Assembly: GCF_027887165.1 (NCBI RefSeq)
Contig: NC_077232.1
Location: 7,401,391 to 7,465,390 of the forward strand
DNA: 64,000 nt
Source of the DNA: Monodelphis domestica
Lineage: Eukaryota; Chordata; Mammalia; Didelphimorphia; Didelphidae
Direction of reading: 5' to 3'
A program made the position numbers and the translations under genes. Under the pieces are notes generated by a model. It made no database searches. It saw nothing but the letters and a program-made list of their open reading frames with translations, and had not been told where the DNA came from. Positions 49,920 through 64,000 of the stretch are shown here, piece by piece (positions within the stretch are counted from its first letter, which is position 1; every line of letters begins with the position of its first letter).

Positions 49920-50560
49920 AGAATATAATCATAAATAGCGGATAATAGCATACGCATATACCATGGATTTATACAAGCCTATGCAAATAGAAATGGAATA
50001 ATATATAAATATATCATGCATTTAGCTTATATTCATATCTCCTATTATTTCATATAATATATGTGATAGCAAATATTAGACATTAACATACAAATATACC
50101 ATGGGGTTATGCTTATTTGTATGTATCTTATTACATAAATAGAGTATATAACATGATAATATCCATTAATCTACAAATATATAATGTATATAATATATTT
50201 TATGCTTCTATATCCTCTCATACAGCTGTAATATGTACTAACAAATGCTATATAATAATGTACAAATATATCATGGATTTATGTAAACATATATTTATAT
50301 TTATATATCCTGTTCTAGAAATATAACATCATAATAAATATGATCCATCAATCTACAAATATATAATGCACATATTTTATGCTTCTATATCCTGTCATAT
50401 AATTATAATATATGATAAGAAATGTTATATAATAATATACAAATATACCATATAAACATTTTCCATTTCTATATCCTCTTAAATATAATACATAACATGA
50501 TAATAAATATGATACATGAATATGCAAATACATAATGTCTTTATATTAAACATATATTTA
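49920..50560. repeat. AT-rich tandem repeat, ~175-bp period
   Basis: ACAAATATACCATGG-like boxes recur at about 49957, 50092, 50267 and 50440. TCTACAAATATATAATG recurs at 50171 and 50352 (ATGCAAATACATAATG at 50520), each followed by TTTTATGCTTCTATATCCT in the first two. Composition is about 75% A+T. Confidence 0.75.
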
Positions 50561-51282
50561 TAAAACAGGTTGTTCTCTTGGTTCTGCTAACTTCTCTCAG
50601 CATCAGGTCAGGTTCCGACCCAAGGTACTCTCATACTCCTGTTATCTGGCCCCACTGTTTATGCCAGAGAGGTTCCCGTCTCAGTCTTCTCCTTTGTTTC
50701 CTAGTGTATCTCCCGCCTTCCCCTCTCCTTTCTCCTTTCAGGCTCCCTCCCTCTTCAAGCACTGCCTCTCTGAACTCTTCTGGCTTCAAGGTTGGATGGC
50801 AAACTCTTCATCCTTCCCCTTAAAGTCCTACCCAATAGTTCCCTTTTTGATGGTTCTCTTTACTGCTGTGTTTGCATTTCCAAGTTTCTCCACAGCTCTG
50901 GTCTTTTCAGCAGGAATGCTTACCTTCTAATGGGAACGGATGCTATAGAAAAGGCAGCTGAAGAACAGGGGATGGTGAGCAGGGGAATGGGATGATGCTC
51001 TTGCGAGGACATGATAGAGAAATTTGGTCTTTAGCACTGGAGCCTGGAAAGGAATGACGATATGGCTGGCCTGGGCACTTTCTTTACGATGGGCATTTTG
51101 GGGGAAATCAACCCATAGGGGCAGGGGCTGCAGGGGCTGAATGAACTCCCTGCTGTTTCAGGGTGGGGAAAGTGTGGAGAATTGGGAATGGAGTCCAGAG
51201 AGGAATTAGCTACAGTTACTGGCCATCAGGAATAGGACCTGGTGTTCCTGACTCCCAGTCCTGAGCCTTCTTCACTGCATCA
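50561..51282. other. Intergenic, nothing recognised
   Basis: 50680-50850 looks like an L2 internal relic (CTTCAAGCACTGCCTCTCTG, AAAGTCCTACCC). No gene found. Confidence 0.4.
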
Positions 51283-51510
51283 ACTGTTTGGTGTTCTATC
51301 ATGTTCAACTCTTTGTGACCCCCTAGACCAGAGCCCACCAGGCTCCTCTGTCCTTCACTCTCTCCCCAAGGCTGCATCCAAACTCATGTTCATTGTTTCA
51401 TCTATCCATCTAGCCTTTGCCATCCCCTTCTCCTTCTGCCGTCAATTTCCCCAACATCAGGGACTTCCCCCCAGTCTTTCCCCTCCAAGGGCAAGTCCCA
51501 TGGCCTGGAG
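51283..51510 (-). mobile_element. BovB/RTE-clade LINE 3' fragment
   Basis: TTCAACTCTTTGTGACCCC, CACCAGGCTCCTCTGTCC, AAACTCATGTTCATTG, GCCATCCCCTTCTCCTTCTG and CCCAACATCAGGG follow the ruminant BovB/ART2 order closely. RTE elements are known in marsupials and probably supplied the Mar-1 SINE tail. Confidence 0.7.
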
Positions 51511-52060
51511 CAAAGCTTAGACTCTGCCCTTAACTCCTTGGCTAGCAAACAGACATGATCCCATCCTCCCTAATCCTATCCTCCTGGGGTACCTACCCTA
51601 CTTCCAACTTGCCCTGGCAGATTGTGTCCCCCAAAAGAACGATTACCTAAGGTCCAGGGTACTCTGTGAGTCTTCATTCCGCCCCCTCCCCCTTGGTGTT
51701 GTCAGCCAGAGGGGACAATTGGCTCAAAGAAAAAGCATTCATTGAAATGCTCTAGTAAGAAAAGGTAATACTAAATATAGTAAATACTAAAATACTAAAA
51801 GCTAATACAACATCAGCTCTACCACACTTGGCATCCATTGTGTGGGAGGAGTGGGCGCACATAGAGGTTCTAAGTGGAGAGGCACACACACAGGGAATCC
51901 TTAGGGCCAGGAGGGCCACCTCCTGCCTCAGGTGTGGCTAATGTCTTCCTGGTTCTAGGAATGACTTTAATCTCAAGTAATTTCTCTCAGATTCTTTTTC
52001 ACTGGTCATGGCTGGGTGCTGCTACCCTCTACTGAATTCTGTTTGATGGCAGTGACCACA
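51511..52060. other. Intergenic, nothing recognised
   Basis: Short TACTAAA-type iterations near 51765-51810. No coding signal. Confidence 0.4.
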
Positions 52061-52064
52061 GCTG

Positions 52065-52678
52065 TGTTAAACTGGGAAAAACACGGAACTATTAAATAGT
52101 CAGAAAAACCACTCTCTAATCATGGATAGGAGTTCAGTGCTGTACTCCTGGGAGCGCCACCGCGCTAGGTGACAACTCCAAGGAACAAAAGAATTTGGGG
52201 AACTTATATACCTTTTGGGAAACCAAGGGAAAGATGATTGATTGACATTACCAGGGTCACAAGGAAATGGGAGGGTTCAAATTATAGTGACCCCATACAA
52301 TCAAACTTGGGAAAGGAATCCTAGCTAGAGAGTGGGGTATAAGGGAAGGGGCTGCTTACACTGGATACTAAAAAGATGGTCCTTGCCCAGATGCTGATCT
52401 TCTTAGGACAGGGTCTCTGATGGGATGGGAGAAGCTACTGGGAAGAAGGATATTTTAGCATTTGATTAAAATCTGTTAACTCCACCTAACTAAGTCCATT
52501 AAATACCTTAAGGTCTATTGTTCAGCCTGAAACTGCTAGTCTAAGACTCCCTTCAGGGTGGATTCTCAGGGGAACAGAGACAAGCTTTGGGGTCTTCATC
52601 TTTCAAACTGACTAAACTTGGGGTTCAGCAGATCTTACTAGGCTACAAGTTTGGGGGTTTCTAGATTCCACATCGACA
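52065..52678 (-). mobile_element. Solo LTR of an endogenous retrovirus, 614 bp
   Basis: A fossil LTR without internal genes. On the minus strand it begins TGTCGATGTGG and ends TTTAACA, as LTRs do (TG...CA). It is flanked by a perfect 4-bp duplication, GCTG (52061-52064 and 52679-52682), which suggests an ERV1/gamma-like class. A TATA-like TATATAAG lies about 470 bp in, separating U3 from R/U5. The single-LTR state implies LTR-LTR recombination. Family not named; age unknown. Confidence 0.75.
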
Positions 52679-52682
52679 GCTG

Positions 52683-53606
52683 GTACCCTGGAGACCATAC
52701 CATAGGACTAGAAGGAGTCTGGGGGATGGGGTCTATCATCTGCAGATCAGGACTCGAACTCCAGGCGCTGGCCCCTGCTTGATTCTACTGTGCAGCCACA
52801 CTTGGCCAGGCGCATCTGCTGTATTGCTAATATATGGAGGAGAGGAGAGAGAAATCCCTCCCCATCCTTGCTGCATCTCTAAAAGAAATGAGAGAAAAAG
52901 GGAAGCGTTCACTCAAGAGCTGAGGACCTTCCTTCCCCTGTAACTGGCTTTCCGTCTGACTCCCTTAAGTGGGGGTGGAAGGGGGCAGACTGTTGTGTAC
53001 AGGACACCAGGGGGGATGCTGCTGCCTTTGTTGGATGGTCTGCAATTTTATGAGGCTGTTTTTATTGTATTATCAGATTGTTCTGAAAACTCTTCAGTTC
53101 CATCAGAGACCCCCTTTACCTATAGGAAATAAATACAAGGAGATTCAGGGTGGGAGACCTGAGCAGCTGAGGGGATCAGAGGAGGCCTCATGTGGGAGGT
53201 ACACTAGAGCTGTACTGCAAAGGAAGCTGGGAATTCTCAGAGAAAGAAGTGAGGAGGGAGGACATGTACTGGCATGGGAGAACAAAGGCACATGTGAGAG
53301 AGGGAATGTTGTAGGCAACATGGCTCTCTGGCTGAGCATCAGGTGACTCCAGGACCACTAAGCCCCCCAAACCAACCAACAGGTCTGCTTCTCAGTGGCA
53401 ACATATTAGGAGGTCAAAATCCTGGTTCCTCTGCTGCCCCGATACCCAAGAAGGAGAATCTACTGGCTGAAACCCCCAGGATGATTTTACAGGAATTATT
53501 TGTTATTGGGTCTGCTAGTGTACTCTTTGAACCCGGATGAAGGACTTTTCAATTTATCCCAATTAAATGTCATTTAATTAGATTCAGCATCCATCTATCT
53601 TTCTGC
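52683..53606. other. Intergenic, nothing recognised
   Basis: Mixed composition. An open frame (52969-53346) has no known motif. Confidence 0.4.
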
Positions 53607-53748
53607 TTTCCTTCCTTCCTTCCTTCCTTCCTTCCTTCCTTCCTTCCTTCCTTCCTTCCTTCCTTCCTTCCTTCCTTCCTTCCTTCCTTCCTTCCTTCCT
53701 TCCTTCCTTCCTTCCTTCCTTCCTTCCTTCCTTCCTTCCTTCCTTCCC
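53607..53748. repeat. (CTTC)n microsatellite, ~35 perfect copies
   Basis: An uninterrupted tetranucleotide of about 140 bp that abuts the tail of the minus-strand SINE at 53749. It probably expanded from the SINE AAGG-like tail. Confidence 0.95.
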
Positions 53749-54352
53749 CTTACCTTCTGTCTTAGAATCAATACTAAGTATTGATTCCAAGGCAGAAGAG
53801 TGGTAAGGGCTAGACCAATGATGGTGAACCTTTCAAAAATGGAGTGCCATGATCCTCCCCCACACCAAGTACCAAGCACACCCCACCCTTCTCTTACCCC
53901 ACACAGGGGAGGGAGAAAGTGCTCCCATTGGATTGGTGGGTGAAGTGAGGAATGTCTTCAGCCAGTGTAGAGAGGGGGAGGGGAGTGACCCCAACACTGT
54001 AAGCTGTCCACCTTACCCTCTGTGAGCTCCCACTGGCTGCTGGGCAGAGGGGCAGGGGATGTGAAAAAAAAATGTCCTCAGGCATGGTGGAGAGGGAGAG
54101 GGGAGCAGCTCTGCCTAAGTCCCTCTACCTTTCTATTAATGAACCCTGGGATGGGGGAGGGTGGCTGAGCGCCTACAGAGAGCACTCTGCATGCCATCTT
54201 TGGCATCTGTGCCATAGGTTTGCCATCATTGGACTAACCACTGAGAGTTAGGTGACTTGCACATAGCCAGGAAGGTTCTGAATCCAGATTTGAAACTAGG
54301 ACCTCCTGTTTCCAGGCTGGCTCTCTATCCACTGAGCCACCTAGCTGCCTCC
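53749..54352 (-). mobile_element. tRNA-head SINE interrupted by a hAT element
   Basis: The tail side is 53749-53815 (CCTTACCTTCTGTCTTAGAA to GGGCTAGAC). The rest is about 54232-54352 (GACTTGCACATAGCC to GAGCCACCTAGCTGCC). Confidence 0.8.
53816..54231. mobile_element. Non-autonomous hAT transposon, second copy
   Basis: Termini CAATGATGGTGAACCT and AGGTTTGCCATCATTG. Its interior matches 38124-38570 throughout (GCTCCCATTGGATTGGTGGG, GTGAAGTGAGGAATGTC, CTTTGGCATCTGTGCCATAG). Flanks GGCTAGAC and GACTAACC are decayed copies of the same 8-bp SINE site. Confidence 0.88.
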
Positions 54353-55384
54353 AGTCCCTGCTTTCTTAATATATATTTGTATAACTTACTTTTTGAGGTG
54401 GAAGGGATCCAAGAACATGGAATATGAGCTGCCTGACGGAGTCAAAAAAGGAAATAATGGACCTGGAGACAACCCTAGGGAGAGCCTCGACTGGTCCCTC
54501 ACTGTGAAGATGAGATCAGTTTTGAAGACCATGACCAGCTCAAGGTCCCCCAGTTTAGATGACTTAGGGGTCCAGGCATCCCGACTCCCAGGCTCCACTA
54601 TTTTTCCTCACCAGCACTATCTGCAGGAGGCGTAGACCTCCCATTGAAATAGCCTTCAAGATAAATTATCTCCAAAGCTACCCATTTCAGAAAGGAGATC
54701 AAGGGGTTGGAAGGGACTGGAGGAGGGCAGGCACAGCCATTGGTTAAGGGCTTCCTCCCCAGAGGAAGATTAGCAGAAGGAACCAGGAATATTTCGCTTG
54801 AAGAAGAGAGAGATGTAAAAGATGGGATTGCTGCCTTCAGCTTGGGACATCATAGGATCACACAGATGTAGAGGTGAAAGGGACCCAAAAGGTCAGAGTT
54901 CTACTCTCTTGTTTTTCAGATGAGGAAACTGAGGTACAATGAGTTGGATCTTCATTGAGCACAAGTTTCAAAGGGATAGATTTCAGCTTAATGGCTTTCT
55001 ACCAATCAGAGTGGTTCTGAAGGGTAGTAGGAAGAATGCCCCGGAAAATGGCAGGTTCCCCTTAGTAATGGGTTGATAGATGTTTAACAACCGGCTCTCC
55101 AAGAAAGTTTAACCATGACCCACTTTCAAGTTTAACCTGCATTATTTTCACCATCATTTCCTCAACTCTAGATAATAAACAATACGATAAGTCAGCCCCT
55201 GCCTTGTACCAAGTGCTGATTTCTCTGTTATAAATACACGGACTTTCCTGTCGAGCCCCTTCAGGGGAGGGCTTCAAGCAAAGGGCTGATGGCCACTTGT
55301 CAAGATTGTCGGGGAAAGACGTGTTCAGGCGAGAGGAGGCTCCATGTTCTGAGGTCGCTTTCAGATCAGAGACTCCGGGTTATA
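54353..55384. other. Intergenic, one old repeat unit
   Basis: 54845-54945 is a GAATGTCAGAGC-type single copy with CAGATGAGGAAACTGAGG. 55080-55110 (ACAACCGGCTCTCCAAGAAAG) resembles 12560-12590. The rest is not recognised. Confidence 0.4.
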
Positions 55385-56262
55385 GTTAGAGTGTGGAGTC
55401 TGGAGTCAGAGGGCTGGTTTGAATCCTGCCACGACCTACCAGTGTGACTTTGGGTGAGTCTGTGCCTCTCTCTAGGTCTCAGTTTCCCCATCTGTACAGT
55501 GAGACTGTGGGACCAAATGAGCTTTCTCAGCTCTGAATTCTAGGACAGATGCAATCCTGGCTGTATCTTCCTCCAGGAAGGAGATTCCTTCTTCCTTTCC
55601 CCTCCTGCATTGCCAGCCTAAGACACTAGAGGGTACAAAAGAGCCTCCCTAGGGCTTGGCCAACGTGTCCTTGGGCTTGGGGGCAGGAGAGTCAGATCTT
55701 GTCTCTGCTTTTTGTTTTGTTTTAATTCGTAGGACCTTGGACCCGTCCATTCCCCTCTCTGGGCCTCGGTTTCCTCCTCTGAAAAATGAAGTGGGGAGAG
55801 GGCTGGATTAGATGGCCTCTGAGATCCCTTCCAGGTTCTGAAGGTGGTGGCTTTAGGGTTTCGGTTTTTAGAATTCTGAAAAGATGCTGAAAATGTTATG
55901 CAATTATACGGGAAACCATTGGAGATCTGGGATTTCAGCTGGCAAAGGGGGGAGGCCTTAGAGGGAGGAAGGGGCCAATAGGCCGCAAGAAGGTAAAGGA
56001 AGGGTGAAGATCTTTGGGAGGGCTGGGGAGACCCTCAGGGCATCCAACTGAAGCCCACTGGGGAACCTAGCTGGTGGCCACATCCTTCGTCATCCCATTT
56101 GGAGTTGTCTCGCCAAAGACGTTGGAGGGATTGGCCATATCCATCTCCAGCTCATTTTACAGATGAGGAAACTGAGGCAAACAGCATGAAGTGACTTGCC
56201 CAGGGTCACCCAGCTAGCAAGTGTCTGGGGCCAGATTTAAATTTGGGAAGATGAATGTTTCT
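55385..56262. mobile_element. MIR relics and a Mar-1-type SINE
   Basis: MIR plus at 55385-55560 (GTCTGGAGTCAGAGGGCTGG, TCAGTTTCCCCATCTGTACAG) and 55728-55850 (CTCGGTTTCCTCCTCTGAAA). Mar-1 type minus at 56083-56262 (CATCCCATTTGGAGTTGTCT, CAGCTCATTTTACAGATGAG). Confidence 0.65.
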
Positions 56263-56283
56263 TACTGCAGACCCAGGTGCTCT

Positions 56284-56790
56284 GTTTACCTACTTATCTG
56301 TCATCTACCAATCTGTAGATTTATCTATATGGATCTATCATCTATCTATTTGTCTGTCCTCTATCGATTATCTCTCATCTCTCTCTCTAGATATATCTAT
56401 ATCTATCTACCTACCTACCTATCTATTATCCAACTATAATCTATCTACCCATCACCTACCAATCTATTATTCATCATCTCTCTCTGCCTCCCCCTCTTGC
56501 TTTCTGTCTCTCTCTGTCCCTCTTCCTGTCTTTCCTTCTCCCTCTCTCGATCCTTTTCTCTCCCCCTCTCTGTCTCCCTCCCTCCTTTCCTTTCTCTCTC
56601 CCTCTGTCTGTCTCTCTTTCTCTCTCTCTCTGTCTCCCTCCCTCCCTCCCTTTATCTGTCTCTTTCTTTATCTCTGTCTCTCTCTTCCTGTCTCTCTCTC
56701 CCAGCTTCTCTCTTATCTCTGTCTCTCTCTTTATCTCTCTGTCTCTGTCTGTCTCTCTCCCTCTGTTCCTCGGTCTGTCTGTCGGTCCTA
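56284..56790. repeat. Compound (TCTA)n and (TCTC/TCTG/TCCC)n microsatellite
   Basis: TCTA-rich at 56284-56480, then pyrimidine-rich CTCTCTGTCT/CCCTCC sequence to 56790. Open frames here are Ser/Leu or Arg/Glu strings and not genes. Confidence 0.9.
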
Positions 56791-57799
56791 GAATGAGCTC
56801 CCACTTGTGGGCTGAAGCCTGTGGTGTAACATCATAAACAGGCTCCGAGGCTGGGCCGAGGGGCCAAAGTCTCGGCTGTAGTCTTGGGCCTGGGAGGAGC
56901 TGAGTCCAGGCCCCTGAGCGGCTCAAGGGGAAGGACTGGACTCTGGGCTCCATGTGTGGAAGAAGAGGGGGCCCTGGGGGCTGTCGGGATCCGGGTGGCT
57001 GGCCTTGACGCCGGGTCTGGGCTCGGAGCACAGCCTCGGAGGGAGGGGGGACAGGGCTGTCCGGACGTCTCCTCTGGGGGCCCTCTTTGAGCTTCCTCCA
57101 TGCTTACGGGACAGGCCTGGCCGGGGCCCTCCAGAGGCCGCCTGAGAGCACCCGAGGGCCCAGGCCGCCTCCCCAGAGCCGAGGGCCATTGCAGTGGAGG
57201 AATCTGGCTCTACCTTCCAGGGGCTTCTCCTTTGGCTCTAAATCTAGAACCAAAGCTGGGATGGAGGGCCAGCAGCAGGGCCCCATCCTGTGCACATTGT
57301 GGGGACTCACTGGGGTCTCTCATCTCTGGGGCGGGGGCAGAGGCTCTGGGCTTCCAGGTCCTGCTCAGAGAGGTTGGGGGAGGCCCTGCCTTGGGGGGAG
57401 AGTGAAGGGGAGGGAGGGGCCCCTGGCTGTGGAGAGGGCAGGAAGGGGGGCCCAGAGCCCTTGTGTTCTAGCCCAGGGGCTTTGGGGGGATGGGGAGAGT
57501 GGCAGCCTGAGTGCCCCGGGGGCTTCTGCTCAGCCTTGGAGATGGGGGTTTGGGGGTTCCAGTGCCAGCCTGGGCTTCCCTAGGCGCCCTCCTTTCTAGC
57601 CTAGGGAGGTGGGGGGAGTCTCCAGACCGGGGCCTCTGGAGCCCTAGAGGCAGGCACCCCCCACCCCCCTGCTCCCCCGGCCCCTGCCCCCAGTCCTGGC
57701 CGAGGCTTTGGCCTTGTTGGCCTGGGCTGCGGGCCGCTGGTGGGCTCACTCCCTCGCTTGCTCTCTCTCTTGGGCTCGGGCTCGGGTCCCTCCCCCTGG
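56791..57799. other. EFEMP2 far-upstream flank, no gene
   Basis: GC-rich, G-rich on the plus strand after 57300. No recognisable coding exon. Confidence 0.45.
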
Positions 57800-57972
57800 C
57801 TCAGGCTCAGGAATCCGTGTCGTGTCCGGGGCGGGCTGGGGGCGGGGGGCGGGGGGCGGCCGCTTCCTGGGGCCGCTTGTCCAGGGAGCGGAGCCTCGCC
57901 AAGGCCACAGGCTCAGAGCAGCCCGGAGCCCCGGGGGCCGCGGGGGTGGGCTTGGGGTCGCCCCAGCCTCAA
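57800..57972 (+). promoter_or_regulatory. Likely EFEMP2 promoter and non-coding exon 1
   Basis: CpG- and GGGGCGG-rich (57835-57865), followed by a strong splice donor CAA|GTAAGTG at 57972/57973. The first coding exon starts just after an acceptor (TTGGCCCTAG, 58581-58589), so an upstream non-coding exon is required. Human EFEMP2 has one as well. The exact TSS is unknown. Confidence 0.5.
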
Positions 57973-58590
57973 GTAAGTGTGGGGAGCCGGCGGGGCCGGG
58001 AGCCCGGCGCGGAGCCAACTGAACGGAAACTGCCGACTCAGCAGAATGGCCGAAGGGGGTGGGGGGAGGGGAGCGCCCGAAAGTTTGGGGAGGTGAAGGC
58101 ACGCCCGAGCCCCTCATCCCCTGGCTGCCCGCGGGGGTCCTGTGCCCTCAGCTGAGGCCAAGGGGAGAGATGGCACCAGGGGACCAAGAAGGAGGGCAGC
58201 CACACTTCCCGGGGTGAGCCTGGGCGGGAGGACCCATTGGGAAAAGCCGGGAGGGGGAGGGCGAGCCGAGAGGGGCAGGACAGCGAAGAGTCCCCGGCGA
58301 GCTGGCGGGGAAGGTGAGCACAAAGGGAGAAGTGAGGTGGGGGAGAGCCAGGGAGGAGAGGTGAGGACACAGCAGGGCTCTGTGGGAAGAAGCGTGGGGG
58401 GCACTGAAGGGGACCCCAAAACACCCAGTGCCCGAGAGAGGGCCCCCACATGCAGAAGGAGCACCGGGCAGGGGAAGAGGGCCAGACTGGCTGCTTCCCC
58501 GAGACTTGAGGGAGACTTGGGCTAAGATGAAGGGGAGCCAGGCCCAGGTGAGGCTGAGGCTGAGGCAGGGCTCTCCCCCTTGGCCCTAGG

Positions 58591-63946
<5,356 letters not shown>

Positions 63947-64000
63947 TAGCCCCAGGCTCTGCCCCGGGATCCCCCTGCCTAGGAGGGCGGGCGGGCGGGG

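Noticed and set aside
53584-53879. KEGR-repeat protein frames
   Set aside because: Translation of the CTTC microsatellite in all frames.
56255-57031. Long frames over the TCTA/TCTC region
   Set aside because: Simple-sequence translation, no gene signal.

Overview
This is nuclear DNA of a mammal, almost certainly a marsupial. It carries dozens of tRNA-derived SINEs of two types. One ends in a GGTAAGGGTTT-like tail. The other is a Mar-1 type CORE-SINE whose tail resembles BovB/RTE LINEs. There are also marsupial-style L1 fragments, MIR and L2 relics, hAT DNA transposons and one solo LTR. Genes are intron-rich and GT-AG spliced, and several start in CpG islands.

Seven protein genes are recognisable. 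Their order matches human 11q13.1, read from DRAP1 towards EFEMP2: DRAP1 (minus, cut by the left edge), C11orf68 (plus), FOSL1 (plus), CCDC85B (minus, one exon), FIBP (plus), CTSW (minus), EFEMP2 (plus, cut by the right edge). I placed exons by joining splice-compatible reading frames to the known proteins. All junction phases agree. Predicted lengths are C11orf68 284 aa, FOSL1 268, CCDC85B 238, FIBP 358 (or 357) and CTSW 354.

Layout: 1-4.6 kb is the DRAP1/C11orf68 head-to-head pair sharing a CpG island. 4.6-17.3 kb is gene-free and holds a 2.2-kb L1, a 0.9-kb polypurine tract and a 70-bp tandem array. 17.3-23.6 kb is FOSL1. 24.5-25.6 kb is CCDC85B, followed by a decayed tandem region. 28.1-34.2 kb is FIBP, convergent with CTSW (35.4-43.6 kb). 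43.6-57.8 kb is a second repeat-rich gene-free stretch with an orphan CpG island, an AT-rich tandem repeat and a solo LTR. 57.8-64 kb is the 5' half of EFEMP2.

The genes do not form a pathway. They are a conserved synteny block of unrelated functions: transcription repression (DRAP1), AP-1 (FOSL1), coiled-coil corepressor (CCDC85B), FGF1 binding (FIBP), lymphocyte protease (CTSW) and elastic-fibre matrix (EFEMP2). I saw no new multi-gene system. The most notable things are lineage-specific gene details (CTSW without the human His-Asn insertion, a FIBP NAGNAG acceptor, a missing internal C11orf68 start), several tandem arrays of one repeat family in opposite orientations, and an unexplained CpG island. 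Family and species comparisons are from memory, with no alignment run.
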